64,000 nt of DNA. Source: Cytobacillus pseudoceanisediminis. Lineage in GTDB: Bacteria > Bacillota > Bacilli > Bacillales > Cytobacillaceae. The notes under the pieces are model-generated. The model was not told the origin of the DNA and searched no databases. It saw only the letters and a list, made by a program, of their open reading frames with translations. The stretch spans positions 2,294,001-2,358,000 of the forward strand of contig NZ_CP097349.1 in assembly GCF_023516215.1 (NCBI RefSeq). The letters are read 5' to 3'. Shown piece after piece: positions 53,364-63,340 of this stretch. Both the position numbers and the translations under genes were made by a program. Each line of letters begins with the position of its first letter. Position 1 is the first letter of the stretch.

Positions 53364-54997
53364 TTAAATTTTTATGACTTTGTGTGTCCCATCGAAATGA
53401 AAGGAGTACTCAATCAATTCTTCAAGGAAATTCATCCCATATTTATTAAGGTAATAGAGAACATTCCAAACTCTCTCCTGAGGAACTCCACCCGGCCTCA
53501 GTGAGTTTTCAGCTTTTTCATATTTCATAATGATTACTTCATGTTTTTGCTGGATGGACTTCTGGATTTTATTCTCCATGAAATCTATCTGCCTTATTAA
53601 AAGATCTTCATTTTTCTTTAACATAGGAAGAAGGGCGTGAACCTCTTTCATTGTAAGTTCTTCGATTAGCTCATAGTTTTGTTTTACTTGAGCTTTTGTT
53701 TTTTGGAATTGGGCTTCTATGCTTTCATTTTTAATACTCCTCAGATACTCATCTTTCTCTGCTTTCGTGCCTGATACAAGCACGCCCTGCAAATCAAGTC
53801 CTAATTCTCTCAAATCACTTTCCACAGAACGTTCTAAGATAGTGATATTTAAACGGGGCATAATCGGAGGCATTTTCATTCCAAACCATTCAAATGCCAT
53901 TTTTAGTTCAGCCCAATAGGCAATTTCGCCAGGACCGGCTATAAAGGAAAGAACCGGAAACAGGCATTCCTGTGTGATAGGCCTTGTCACCACATTATTG
54001 CTTAGTCGTTCGGGATGATTTTCTGAAATCTCCAGGAGCTCATTCATTGAGAACTCGTGAGTTTGTTCCCTACCGGTAAATACCTTTTTTCCTGATTGAA
54101 CTCCAAAAGTATTCTTTCTTTATGCTTTTCATCATAATAAAATAGGTTTGCAGCATTTTCACTTAAGTCAATAGCATTTGGAAACCCGGCATTCTCCAAG
54201 TTTTGCTGCTGGCTTTTCACACGCTTTGTGATATCTTCAAAACCTTTGATCTGTTTGCCAAAAATGCTGCTTTCAAGTCTGCGAAGCTTTTGGTCACCTG
54301 AATCAACCAGAAGAAGCCCTGTTTCTTTAAATAAATGCATAATAATGCCGGCAAAGAACTCCACATAGGTTTGTGAATGCATAATAATTCCTTCTAAACT
54401 CAAAAGAAGGTCTTTTGTATGTTCCGTCTCTCCGAAAGTCTCAATGATGTCTTCCACCCATGCCCTGCATTTTTCACGGTTCAAAGGGATATTTGAAACC
54501 ATCTTCTTCTCTAAAACTTTTTCAGGATAAGTCATTTTTTCCATTTTATTATTCTTCTCGATGAAAATATGATTTACTTCCTGATAGTCATGATCCTCCC
54601 CCGCAATCCAGAATACCGGAACAACAGGGATTCCCAGCTTACTTTCCTGCTGTTTTGCAAGATTTATGATTGAGATGATTTTATGTATAGTATATAGGGG
54701 TCCCGTCAAAATACCGGCCTGCTGCCCTCCGATAATCACTGCACTATTTTCTTGCTTCAGCTTATTTAGTGAGTCATGAACAGCCGGGGAAGCAGGGAAT
54801 TGATCCATAAACTCTCCAATATATTCAGAAAGTTCATTTCTCATAAACGACCGGCCCTTCAGTTCAGCTAACCGTGCTTTATAATCAGAGTCGGAATTAT
54901 AACGATAGTGAAAAAACTGCATAATTTCTTCTGTTTGTGCAATATAATCTGTTGCAAACCGGTTTGTTGCCGGCAATGAGAGATTAAGAATCTCCAT
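53364..54997 (-). CDS. bshC: Bacillithiol biosynthesis cysteine-adding enzyme, frameshifted
   Basis: Adds cysteine to glucosaminyl-malate in the last step of bacillithiol synthesis. The ATG at 54995-54997 (MEILNLSLPATNRFATDYI) follows AAAGGAAG. The family motifs VIIGGQQAGILTGPLYTIHK, PVFWIAGEDHDYQEVNHI and, in the second half, RPITQECLFPVLSFIAGPGE are present. The frame breaks at a T6 run at 54085-54090; one more base gives FNQEKKVFTGREQTHEFSMN and about 544 residues (B. subtilis 539). It lies upstream of mraZ as in B. subtilis (yllA). Confidence 0.93.
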
Positions 54998-55140
54998 TAA
55001 TGAACTTCCTTTCTCATAGCTGATCAATTTTAATTTTCATCTTATGAGTATAGCATTGTCTTAAATGAAAAGAAAAAACTTTGCTTACCTAAATGCTTTA
55101 ATTCTAGAGGTAAAATAATTATATTCCGGACCTGCTTTAC

Positions 55141-55536
55141 TTATGGAATGAAGACAACAGAAGTTACCCTTTGAACAAGCCCAATTAACATTAGAACTAT
55201 ATAGGCGGTGAAATAAAGTAAAAAATTGAATCTCCAGAACCCTTTGAATAAGGCACGCAGATTGATTTCCTGCTTAATTCTCCAATGCATGATAATAAAA
55301 GTGACCGCTGTAATCAGCAGTGATAGGACTATCATCCATAGATAGGATTTATCCCAGATTACGACAATTAAATAGTGAACCGCCAGAATAAAAAATAATG
55401 TGCTGACATCCAGGGCAATATGTACAGATCTTTTGTGTTTTTTAGTGATTTGTTTGCTGATAATAAAAACAGCCAGATATCCGAGCAGCGGTATGGTCAC
55501 CAATGTTGCAATTAGGCTTGAGAACACAGTATTCAA
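55141..55536 (-). CDS. DUF3397 family membrane protein
   Basis: A 131-residue protein with about four membrane segments (residues 8-28, 40-60, 65-85, 103-123) and a basic loop QITKKHKRS. The arrangement next to panE and bshC and the segment FFILAVHYLIVVIW match DUF3397 proteins of Bacillus as I recall them. No catalytic motif is visible and the function is unknown. Confidence 0.75.
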   Translation of the reverse strand: MNTVFSSLIATLVTIPLLGYLAVFIISKQITKKHKRSVHIALDVSTLFFILAVHYLIVVIWDKSYLWMIVLSLLITAVTFIIMHWRIKQEINLRALFKGFWRFNFLLYFTAYIVLMLIGLVQRVTSVVFIP

Positions 55537-55551
55537 CTCATTTCCCCCTTT

Positions 55552-56436
55552 TTACTCCCTGCCTTTGATCTGACAATAAAGACTTTCAGAATATGGAGCA
55601 GACATCTTCTTCTTTTCAGCTTCCTCAAGGATATATCCTAAAATAGCATCTATCTCTGTTTCTCTGCCTTCTTCGATATCCTTAAGCATTGAAGATCTGT
55701 TCATCCCTGTTTCCTCACAGACACTTTTTACATGGGTTAATGCACCTGCTTTATCAGGAATGCCTAATATGCCACTTACCTCGTCAAACAACCTCAAAAA
55801 TAACTGATAATAATATTTATTAGCTAAGAGTTCACCATTTCTCACACGGAGAACTGCTGTAAGCGGATTTATAACACAGTTTACGATTAATTTTTCAATT
55901 AGCATTTCTATGTGATTCTCGGCAAATTTAAAAGGAAAATAACAAGATGCTGAATCGGATATTTTCGATAAAAGTTCCACATCTCCCTTTAAAGCAGCCA
56001 CTTTGGTTACCCCAATTCCAGTATGCAGCACTGTGTCAGGCTCTGACTTTAAAGCACCATGCTCTACACTGCCCACATAAATATTTTCCGCTTCAAGCAT
56101 TTCAGCCCATTTCAAATGCCCCATGCCATTTTGCAAAAACAAATATGATCCACACTTGCCAGTATTCATTTCCATTAAGTCCTTTACAACTTCAGGAATG
56201 CTGTATTGCTTAACAGCAATGATTGTTAAATCCTCTTCTCCCTTCCATTCTTTGAAATGGAATGCCTTTAAGGGGGCATTGCTGCGAATGCCTTTTCTCT
56301 CAGTTGTAAGTCCTTTTTTGCGCAGCTTTTGCAATTGAGTACTGTTTCTAATATAAACACGCACTTCATGATTTTCATTTAAATAATGGGCAAACAGAAG
56401 GCCAATGGCGCCTCCACCGATAATAGCTATTTTCAT
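55552..56436 (-). CDS. panE: 2-Dehydropantoate 2-reductase family protein
   Basis: NADPH-dependent ketopantoate reductase of pantothenate synthesis. From the ATG at 56434-56436 (after GTGGAG) it has 294 residues. The Rossmann motif is IAIIGGGAIGLLFAHYL; TIIAVKQYSIPEV carries the usual lysine, FLQNGMGHL follows, and VNCVINPLTAVLRVRNGELL carries the second conserved lysine region in altered form. It is in the B. subtilis ylbQ position. ApbA/PanE paralogues are common, so the exact substrate is inferred. Confidence 0.87.
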   Translation of the reverse strand: MKIAIIGGGAIGLLFAHYLNENHEVRVYIRNSTQLQKLRKKGLTTERKGIRSNAPLKAFHFKEWKGEEDLTIIAVKQYSIPEVVKDLMEMNTGKCGSYLFLQNGMGHLKWAEMLEAENIYVGSVEHGALKSEPDTVLHTGIGVTKVAALKGDVELLSKISDSASCYFPFKFAENHIEMLIEKLIVNCVINPLTAVLRVRNGELLANKYYYQLFLRLFDEVSGILGIPDKAGALTHVKSVCEETGMNRSSMLKDIEEGRETEIDAILGYILEEAEKKKMSAPYSESLYCQIKGRE

Positions 56437-56570
56437 AACAGACTCCACCATTTTTACTTTTTAAGCATATTTTAACAAAATAAGATAAATTCATGGGTAA
56501 AATGGAATGTTTTAATTACTAATTCCAATATTTATTTTCTTTATTCCATTTTTCATCAGCTAAATCCTTT

Positions 56571-56608
56571 AAAAAATCCCTTTTTCGAAGATCGAAAAAG
56601 GGATTTTT
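56571..56608 (-). terminator. Terminator of the acyl-CoA carboxylase operon
   Basis: AAAAATCCCTTTTTCGA and TCGAAAAAGGGATTTTT form a near-perfect 17-bp stem with a U-rich end, 14 bases past the yngE stop. Confidence 0.9.
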
Positions 56609-56622
56609 AAAAGGATAAAGTA

Positions 56623-58163
56623 TTAAACTGGATAAACCGGATGTTTGCGGATGCTGAATGTCAATTCTTTAGTCTCATACAGGTTAAAACGGTTAATTAA
56701 AACATTTCTTAATTCTGAAGGTGCAACAATATCGTCAACAATTAATTCAGAGGCAAGTTTGTAGATATCAATTGTTTCTTTATATTCCTGCTGTTTTTCC
56801 TGAACATATTTAATCTTTTCTTTCGGATCTTCAATCGCATTGATTTTATTGGAATAAACCGCATTTACTGCTGCTTCAGGACCCATAACTGCGATTTGTG
56901 CTGTAGGCAGGGCAATACAGCAATCAGGTTCAAACGCTGGTCCAGCCATTGCATACAACCCGGCTCCATATGCTTTTCTGACGACAACTGAAATTTTCGG
57001 CACTGTTGCAGAACTCATCGCAGCAATAAGCTTTGCACCATGCCGGATAATCCCTGCTCTCTCCACCTTAGTCCCAATCATAAATCCAGGGACATCTGCA
57101 AGGAATAATAGCGGAATATGGAAAGCATCACAAAGCTGAATAAATTTCGCTGCTTTATCAGCAGAATCCACAAATAATACCCCGCCTTTAACCTTTGGCT
57201 GGTTGGCAATAATCCCTACAGGATTCCCCCAATCCGTGCAAGTCCCGTAATGAGTTCCCCTGCAAAAAGTTTCTTAATTTCAAAAAAGCTGCCTTCATCA
57301 ATTAAGGAATCAATACACTCATACATATCAAATGGGGCATTTTGATTTTTAGGGATAATTTCTTCGAGGCTGCGGCCGGATTTGGGCATTACCGCCTCGA
57401 GCTTCACTGGTTTTTCTTTAAAACTTGCAGGAAAGTAAGCCAAATATCTTCTTGCTGAATCAATGGCCTCTTCCTCACTATATGCAAGCAAATCGCCACA
57501 GCCGCTGACAGAACAATGCATGCGGGCACCGCCCATTTCTTCAAGGGTAACCTTCTCCCCAATAACCTTTTCTGCCATTCTTGGTGAACCCAGATACATA
57601 GATGCATTTTGATCTACCATAATAACAATATCACAAAACGCAGGTATATAAGCTCCGCCAGCAGCAGAAGGTCCAAAAAGCAGACATATCTGCGGTACCA
57701 TGCCTGAAAGTTTTACCTGGTTATAAAAAATTCTCCCTGCTCCTCGTCTATTCGGGAACATATCAAGCTGATCCGTAATACGGGCACCGGCAGAGTCAAC
57801 CAGGTAAAGGATCGGAACTTTTAATTTCTCAGCCGTTTCCTGTATACGGATAATCTTTTCAACCGTCCTCGCACCCCAGGAACCGGCTTTTACTGTGGAA
57901 TCATTAGCCATTACACAAACGGTCTGGCCATTTACCCTGCCAACTGCTGTTACAACCCCGTCTGCCGGAAGATCACTTTCCTGACAGTTCGCAAACTTGC
58001 CATCTTCCTCATAGAATCCGTCATCAAACAGGAGTTCAAGCCGTCTTCTGACAAAGAGCTTATTTTGGGCTTCATTCTTTTCATGATATTTTGGATGTCC
58101 GCCAGCTTCTATTACCCTGCTTCTTTCCTGCAGCGTCTCTGTTAATGTCTTTGCAGTGGTCAT
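56623..58163 (-). CDS. yngE: Acyl-CoA carboxylase, carboxyltransferase subunit (YngE/PccB type), frameshifted
   Basis: Transfers CO2 from biotin to an acyl-CoA. By analogy with the B. subtilis yng operon the substrate is probably methylcrotonyl-CoA (leucine degradation), though propionyl-CoA cannot be excluded. The ATG at 58161-58163 follows AGGAGG. The N half has DSAGARITDQ, FGPSAAGGAYIPAFCD and YLGSPRMAEKVIGE; the C half has FLADVPGFMIGT and VVVRKAYGAGLYAM. The frame breaks at a C5 run at 57226-57230; one more base gives RIGGNPVGIIANQPKV and 513 residues. Confidence 0.92.
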
Positions 58164-58269
58164 TCCCATCCTCCTAAAATATAAATTTTCCATTCTTCGT
58201 TATACTTGCTTATTGCTGCACGGTACTCAGCATCAGCCACCTGTATTGGATATCCGTGTCTCAGCCTTC

Positions 58270-58482
58270 TTATTCGAATACGATTAGCACATCGCCTTCG
58301 TTAACAAAATCTCCTATGCTTACCTTCACTTCAGCTACTTTTCCAGCAGCTTCGCTTTCAACTGGAATCTCCATTTTCATGGATTCAAGCATTAATACTT
58401 CCTGGCCTGCATTAACCTCCTGACCCGCTTCAACCAAAACATTTAATACAGTACCTGCCATTGATGATGTAATTTCTTTCAT
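58270..58482 (-). CDS. yngHB: Biotin carboxyl carrier protein (YngHB type)
   Basis: A 70-residue biotinyl domain that carries CO2 between the carboxylase and carboxyltransferase. The biotinylated lysine is in [11 protein letters not shown] near residue 36, within a lipoyl/biotinyl fold ([28 protein letters not shown]). It begins with MKEITSSM and lies 15 bases after yngH and about 100 bases before yngE, so the three make one operon. AccB of fatty acid synthesis is longer. Confidence 0.95.
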   Translation of the reverse strand: MKEITSSMAGTVLNVLVEAGQEVNAGQEVLMLESMKMEIPVESEAAGKVAEVKVSIGDFVNEGDVLIVFE

Positions 58483-58497
58483 TGTATTTTCCTCCTT

Positions 58498-59841
58498 TTA
58501 GTTAACGGCAAAAGCCTTCTTTGCTAGAAATGATGTAGAATAATTCCCTTTACGGAAATCTTCGTCTTTTAATATTTCTTTAAATAACGGTGCATTTGTT
58601 TTAATGCCTTCAATTCCCAGTTCCTCAAAGAATTGTAAGGCATTTTCTATCGCTTCATCCCTTGATTGGCCATATATAATGCATTTTGCAATCATTGGAT
58701 CATAAAATGGGCTGACTGCCGTATTTGAAGCATATCCATAATCAACGCGTATTCCTGGGGTATCTTTCCATTCAAATTTAGACAATTTGCCTGGAGAAGG
58801 CATAAAGCTTACAGGATCCTCAGCATACAGCCTAAATTCAATTGAATGGCCAGCCTGCTTGATGCTATTTTGCTGCAGCGGCAGCTTTTCTCCTCTTGCT
58901 GCAAGCAGCTGCCATTCTACAAGATCCAGCCCAGTTACTTGTTCAGTTACGGGATGTTCAACCTGAAGTCTTGTGTTCATTTCAAGAAAATAAAAGTTCT
59001 CCTGCTCATCCACAATAAATTCAATTGTTCCGGCATTTTTATAATTGACTGCTTTGGCAGCAGTCAAAGCCGTTTCATACATCTTTTGTTTTGTTTGCTC
59101 TGAAAGGAAAGGTGACGGTGATTCCTCTACTACTTTCTGATGTCTCCTCTGAATAGAGCAATCTCTTTCAAATAAATGTACGATATTCCCATGATGGTCA
59201 CCAAACACTTGTATTTCGACATGTCTGGCATTTTCTATATATTTTTCAATAAATACTTCATCAGATCCAAAATAGGCTTTGGCACGCGCTTTTGTGGAGT
59301 CGAAAGACTTAGCGAGCGCTTGCTCATTTTCACAGCGCACCATTCCAATACCTCCGCCTCCCCCACTGGCCTTCAGCATGACTGGATAGCCCATAGAATC
59401 CGCAAGCCTGCATGCTTCCTCAAGATTGGATGTTCCCTCTCCGCTTCCTGGGACAACCGGCACTCCCGCTTCCTTCATAGTATTGCGGGATACAATTTTA
59501 TCCCCCATCAATTCAATGGTTTCAGGATCTGGTCCAATAAAAGCAATACCCGCATTAATTACGGCTCTTGCAAAGACGGCGTTTTCTGATAAAAAACCAT
59601 ATCCCGGATGAATTCCATCTACATTTTCCCTCTTTGCAATTTCCAAAATGGCCTCTGTCTTTAAATAAGATTTATTAACAGGCGGTTCACCAATACGGAA
59701 AGCATATGTAGCTTCTTTAACAAATGGCAGATCTTTGTCTGCATCAGAATATATGGCAACAGTCTCAATTTCCATTTCACGGCAGGTTTTAATTATCCTT
59801 AAAGCAATTTCTCCCCTGTTGGCAATCAGAATTTTTCGCAC
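58498..59841 (-). CDS. yngH: Biotin carboxylase subunit (YngH type)
   Basis: ATP-dependent carboxylation of biotin on the carrier protein next door. Intact at 447 residues, with GTG start at 59839-59841 after AAAGGGG. It shows MRKILIANRGEIALRIIKTC at the N terminus, the glycine-rich ATP loop KASGGGGGIGMVRCEN, EKYIENARHVEIQVFGD and the metal/ATP site FIVDEQENFYFLEMNTRLQV. Its place in an operon with a carrier protein and PccB-like subunit separates it from AccC. A cre box lies upstream, so CcpA repression in glucose is predicted. Confidence 0.94.
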   Translation of the reverse strand: MRKILIANRGEIALRIIKTCREMEIETVAIYSDADKDLPFVKEATYAFRIGEPPVNKSYLKTEAILEIAKRENVDGIHPGYGFLSENAVFARAVINAGIAFIGPDPETIELMGDKIVSRNTMKEAGVPVVPGSGEGTSNLEEACRLADSMGYPVMLKASGGGGGIGMVRCENEQALAKSFDSTKARAKAYFGSDEVFIEKYIENARHVEIQVFGDHHGNIVHLFERDCSIQRRHQKVVEESPSPFLSEQTKQKMYETALTAAKAVNYKNAGTIEFIVDEQENFYFLEMNTRLQVEHPVTEQVTGLDLVEWQLLAARGEKLPLQQNSIKQAGHSIEFRLYAEDPVSFMPSPGKLSKFEWKDTPGIRVDYGYASNTAVSPFYDPMIAKCIIYGQSRDEAIENALQFFEELGIEGIKTNAPLFKEILKDEDFRKGNYSTSFLAKKAFAVN

Positions 59842-59919
59842 AATCGGTCCCCTTTCTCATTGTAGTAATCCTGCAATAATATATATTTCTACAATCTTCT
59901 GCCTATTTCCTTCTGTTTT

Positions 59920-59933
59920 TGTAAACGCTTTCT
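59920..59933 (-). promoter_or_regulatory. cre (CcpA) box upstream of yngH
   Basis: TGTAAACGCTTTCT matches the cre consensus TGWAARCGYTWWCW at every position. It lies 79-92 bases before the yngH start codon and also upstream of the divergent ylbP-like gene. Confidence 0.72.
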
Positions 59934-60104
59934 GATTTTTATAAAAAAACTAAAAATATATTAAGTTTTTCATATGTGCAGAATTTTTTGTTTACTTGTT
60001 ATATAATAATAGACATAGAAAAAACCTTTCAACTATTAGGAAGGCATTATAAAGCGGTTACATCTGCAGAATTCCTATACATCGATGGCTAAGGGGGAGA
60101 TTTT

Positions 60105-60578
60105 ATGAACTATAAAGTTGAAAAATTAAAAGTAAATTATAAAACACTGGAAGAGTTTAAGAAATTCAAAGAGTATGGACTGCAGGAGCTATCCATGCTC
60201 GAAGACCTTGAAGCTAATATTATTGAAAATGACAGCGAGTCGCCTTTCTACGGCATTTATTTCGGGGATAAACTTGTAGCACGTATGAGCCTTTATCAGA
60301 TAGAAGCAAGATTCGATCGATATTTCGATCCCGCACAGGATTATCTGGAGTTATGGAAGCTTGAAGTCCTGCCTGACTATCAAAACAAAGGCTACGGCCA
60401 GAAACTTGTAGAATTTGCCAAAGGATTTGGACTTCCTATTAAAACAAATCCACGAGTAAAATCGAAAGTTTTCTGGGAGAAAATGGGATTTGAACCCGTC
60501 AATTATGATATGGAACGCGACCTGGGAGAGAATCCGCTGGCCTGGTTCCCGGCAGGAGTTAAAGAACAAACCCATTAA
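60105..60578 (+). CDS. ylbP: GNAT-family N-acetyltransferase (YlbP-like)
   Basis: A 157-residue GNAT protein. The acetyl-CoA-binding segment is LEVLPDYQNKGYGQKLVEFA near residue 90, followed by the SKVFWEKMGFEPV beta-strand pair typical of the fold. The start ATG follows AAGGGGGAG. In B. subtilis ylbP lies beside ylbO (rsfA), as here, but here the gene is on the opposite strand from rsfA as seen by their convergent arrangement. The substrate is unknown. A TATAAT at 60002-60007 may be its -10. Confidence 0.85.
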   Translation: MNYKVEKLKVNYKTLEEFKKFKEYGLQELSMLEDLEANIIENDSESPFYGIYFGDKLVARMSLYQIEARFDRYFDPAQDYLELWKLEVLPDYQNKGYGQKLVEFAKGFGLPIKTNPRVKSKVFWEKMGFEPVNYDMERDLGENPLAWFPAGVKEQTH

Positions 60579-60606
60579 GATGCTGTCTACTACTACTAAG
60601 TCATTA

Positions 60607-60636
60607 AATAAGCGGACTATTGCAGTCCGCTTATTT
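60607..60636. terminator. Bidirectional terminator between ylbP and rsfA
   Basis: AATAAGCGGACT and AGTCCGCTTATT form a perfect 12-bp stem around TGC-type loop bases, with A/U-rich flanks, between convergent genes. Confidence 0.87.
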
Positions 60637-60655
60637 CTATTTATTTTCGCTACAT

Positions 60656-61288
60656 CTATTTCTCCACCTTCTCAGGCTTTATATCGGGATTCACAGTAAA
60701 ATTCAAGTTTTTGTGGCGGGTGCCGTCTTTGAGCCCGACAAGCTTTCTTGCACTTTCCATAATTTCTACCAGAGCTTTGTAATCCTGCTCCATTGTATTC
60801 AATTCTTTAATTAATTTTTCATTTTCCGCTGCCAGGTAGTACATTTGCTTCTCAAGCTCCTGAATGCGTTTTTTAGGATAAGGATCTTCTGAGACAGCAG
60901 GCTTCTGAGCTTTTTCATATAACTCTTTCAGGAAAGAGGCTAATTCCTCAAACTCGATAGTCCTTTTAATTGACTGAACTGAGTTTTCATTTCTTTTTTC
61001 CGCATTTTCCTCTGGAACAGCTGGAAGCTCTTGTTCCACTTCCACAGCCTGCGGACTTTTCTTCATTTCTTTCCTCTGCTTTTTTGCCAGTTCAATTCCT
61101 GATTTATATTGTTTTCTTACAAAGGAATTCCAGCGAAATCCGCAGGCAGCCGCGGTTCTGCTTAACTGTTTGCCAACTTCTTCAAATGCCTGAAGCTGAG
61201 TTCCTCCTTCACGAATATGACGGAGTACGATTTCTGCAAGCAGTAAATCCTCATCTTGAGACCAAGCATCCTGACGGGTTGAAGACAT
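60656..61288 (-). CDS. rsfA: RsfA-family prespore regulator (YlbO)
   Basis: Fine-tunes sigma-F-dependent genes in the B. subtilis prespore. The 210-residue protein has an N-terminal Myb/SANT-like helix-turn-helix ([40 protein letters not shown]), a charged linker and a C-terminal coiled coil ([20 protein letters not shown]). The ATG follows AGGAGGGATACA. Other RsfA-like paralogues exist in Bacillus, but the position beside rpmF/ylbN supports YlbO. Confidence 0.92.
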   Translation of the reverse strand: MSSTRQDAWSQDEDLLLAEIVLRHIREGGTQLQAFEEVGKQLSRTAAACGFRWNSFVRKQYKSGIELAKKQRKEMKKSPQAVEVEQELPAVPEENAEKRNENSVQSIKRTIEFEELASFLKELYEKAQKPAVSEDPYPKKRIQELEKQMYYLAAENEKLIKELNTMEQDYKALVEIMESARKLVGLKDGTRHKNLNFTVNPDIKPEKVEK

Positions 61289-61422
61289 CAGTGTATCCCT
61301 CCTAGTGTTTTTCTTTATACATATGCCAATGCTAGAAAAGATAGACTGATATCGTATTATAAAGTGTAACTTTATTCATCCCCAGGAAATTAATGGTTTT
61401 TTCTAATTTTGGAAGGATATGC

Positions 61423-62181
61423 TTAAGGCTTATTCAGGAAACTGTCAACTTTATTATGGTGCGCTTCTCCCTCCCATAAAACCGAACAGCGACGCACTTC
61501 TTGATCAATTCTCTCTTCTAAGCCAGCTGCAGCCCACTTTTTTACAAGAAGGTCTTTATAAGCTTCCAAAACCTCACTCTCAAGCTTAAGCATTCTTTCC
61601 AGAAAGCTCTTGCACCCGTCGATTGGATTCCCTTCAAAGACAGAATGTATGAAGCCTAATTCTTTTAATTCTTCATCAGAATATAATTTTGCTTCCATCA
61701 GCATTCTCATGGCATTGGCAGGAAGCATCTTTTCCATAATGATGGAACCGCCGCCCCAGCCGGTTGTTATGGCTAAAGTTCCCTGGATAAAACCGGCTTT
61801 AATTCCTGCATTGGCAATCCGGTAATCACATGCAGCAGCAAGCTCACAGCCACCGCCGACAGCTGTTCCATTCAATATGGCAATAGTTGGTTTTGGCAAG
61901 AATAGTATATCTTTTAAAAGACCAGCCATTCTGCTTAGCATTCCAAAAGCTTCATCTTCCGTTTTTAAGCTGTGAAAGGAAGATAGATCACCTCCTGAGC
62001 AAAAAGCCTGGTTTCCCTCTCCTGTAATCGCAAGTGCCTTAACTGATTTCTTACCTGCTTTATGAAGTGCGTTCTCCAGGCCATCCATAACTTCATAGCT
62101 TATGGCATTCCTTTTTTCAGGCCTGTTAATCTTAAATACTAAAAGTCCATTCTCGAATTCTTCAATTATGTAAGGGTTCAT
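61423..62181 (-). CDS. Enoyl-CoA hydratase/isomerase (crotonase) family protein, one catalytic Glu replaced
   Basis: Crotonase-fold protein of 252 residues from the ATG at 62179-62181 (after AAGGAGG). The oxyanion-hole region is FCSGGDLSSF near residue 64, and the first catalytic glutamate is kept in GGGCELAAACDYRIA. In the second catalytic position hydratases have PE(I/V)xLG; this protein has FIQGTLAITTGWGGGS, so by my alignment Gln replaces Glu. The GWGGG pattern recalls the (ethyl/methyl)malonyl-CoA decarboxylase subgroup. Decarboxylation or isomerisation is therefore as likely as hydration. It lies near the carboxylase operon but is separately placed after rpmF. Confidence 0.8.
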   Translation of the reverse strand: MNPYIIEEFENGLLVFKINRPEKRNAISYEVMDGLENALHKAGKKSVKALAITGEGNQAFCSGGDLSSFHSLKTEDEAFGMLSRMAGLLKDILFLPKPTIAILNGTAVGGGCELAAACDYRIANAGIKAGFIQGTLAITTGWGGGSIIMEKMLPANAMRMLMEAKLYSDEELKELGFIHSVFEGNPIDGCKSFLERMLKLESEVLEAYKDLLVKKWAAAGLEERIDQEVRRCSVLWEGEAHHNKVDSFLNKP

Positions 62182-62280
62182 GGCTGCCTCCTTGTAATTG
62201 GTTAAACTATTTATAATATTAGCAAAAATATACATAGACAGGTACTTATTGATGAGGCAAAATCACTGCCTAAAAACGAC

Positions 62281-62310
62281 AAAAGCACAAGAACTAAGTT
62301 CTTGTGCTTT
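62281..62310 (-). terminator. Terminator after rpmF
   Basis: AAAGCACAAGAACT and AGTTCTTGTGCTTT make a perfect 14-bp dyad on the minus strand, ending in U-rich sequence just past the rpmF stop codon. Confidence 0.88.
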
Positions 62311-62322
62311 ATATCTAAAGGA

Positions 62323-62496
62323 TTAGTCGTTTACTACTTCTTTTCCTTTGTAAGTTCCGCAAGCTTTGCAAACGCGGTGAGCAAGTTTCATTTCACCACA
62401 GTTTGGGCATTCTACCATACCAGGAACCTGTAATTTAAAATGGGTACGACGTTTTCTCTTCGCAGTTTTAGATGTTCTTCTAAAAGGTACAGCCAT
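62323..62496 (-). CDS. rpmF: 50S ribosomal protein L32
   Basis: Structural protein of the large ribosomal subunit, 57 residues from the ATG at 62494-62496 ([20 protein letters not shown], after AGGAGGTGGG). The C terminus has two CxxC pairs (CPNCG and CKACG), so this is the zinc-binding (C+) form. It follows ylbN (yceD family), the usual pairing across bacteria. Confidence 0.97.
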   Translation of the reverse strand: MAVPFRRTSKTAKRKRRTHFKLQVPGMVECPNCGEMKLAHRVCKACGTYKGKEVVND

Positions 62497-62614
62497 TCTT
62501 CCCACCTCCTTAAAGAGTATTAGAGGATGTCCATAGGAATTGGACACACCCATTAAGAAAGTTATGAAGGCCAGAGCAAGCTGGTGTCTTCAAGTGCTTC
62601 TTGTTTTTCTTCCG

Positions 62615-63139
62615 TTATGAATCGGAAGAAGGATCATTCTGATCAAAAAATTGAGCAAGTCCGGCAAGACGAGGATCTACTTTATCCTGTTTATCCTGCT
62701 CCTGAATGACCTCCCAATCCTTACCGGATTGAGGAGCTCCTTCTTCACTGCTGTCTTCGCAGAAAACTTGCATTGGGACTTCGAGTAAAAGGATCTCATG
62801 AAGGATCGGATTTAAATCAATCACATCCCCTTTTACCTGGTGAACCTCCTCTTCAGTCTCATAATCAAGACCTTTTAAAAGGAAAGTTTCAGTTGTTTCA
62901 ACATTAATTGGATAATTTACGTCAACTAAAGTACGAGAACAAGGTAATATTAAATGACCCTTTATATTTAAATGAAAAGTCACTTTGGCAGAATCAATAT
63001 CCGTACGGCCCGTCACATGCATTGGTGATGCACCGCGTATTTCCGGATTCAATTTCATGACCTCATCAACATTGACAGTTTCATCAATGGGAAAATCCTT
63101 GCTTCGATATTTTTGTAACTGACTTAAAGTCCATTTCAT
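62615..63139 (-). CDS. ylbN: YceD-family (DUF177) protein YlbN
   Basis: A 174-residue protein of the YceD family, which accompanies rpmF in most bacteria and in E. coli and plants is linked to 23S rRNA processing or accumulation. It has the start MKWTLSQLQKY, the central SMHVTGRTDIDSAKVTFHLN-like strand region (SPMHVTGRTDID) and the conserved single cysteine in LILPCSRTLVDV. The acidic C terminus contains DPRLAGLAQFFDQ, the family end motif. ATG 63139 follows GGGGTGAT. Confidence 0.92.
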   Translation of the reverse strand: MKWTLSQLQKYRSKDFPIDETVNVDEVMKLNPEIRGASPMHVTGRTDIDSAKVTFHLNIKGHLILPCSRTLVDVNYPINVETTETFLLKGLDYETEEEVHQVKGDVIDLNPILHEILLLEVPMQVFCEDSSEEGAPQSGKDWEVIQEQDKQDKVDPRLAGLAQFFDQNDPSSDS

Positions 63140-63340
63140 ACGAATCACCCCAAGGCAACAAAGGTAATTATAGCCTTCCTATAATTATTTGTCAATATTT
63201 TTTCTTTACACTATAATGTAGCTAATATCCTACTATTGAAGGCTTCTTCAGTAAAAAAATTTTGCAGGATTTAAAGATTTTGTTTCTTAATACTTTTTCC
63301 ATTACATATCTTTTTAAACCTTTTCGAGGAGTATGTCAAT

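Noticed and set aside
56623..59841. The housekeeping acetyl-CoA carboxylase (accBC/accD)
   Set aside because: The carrier is only 70 residues and the carboxyltransferase is the single-chain PccB type, so it is a catabolic acyl-CoA carboxylase.
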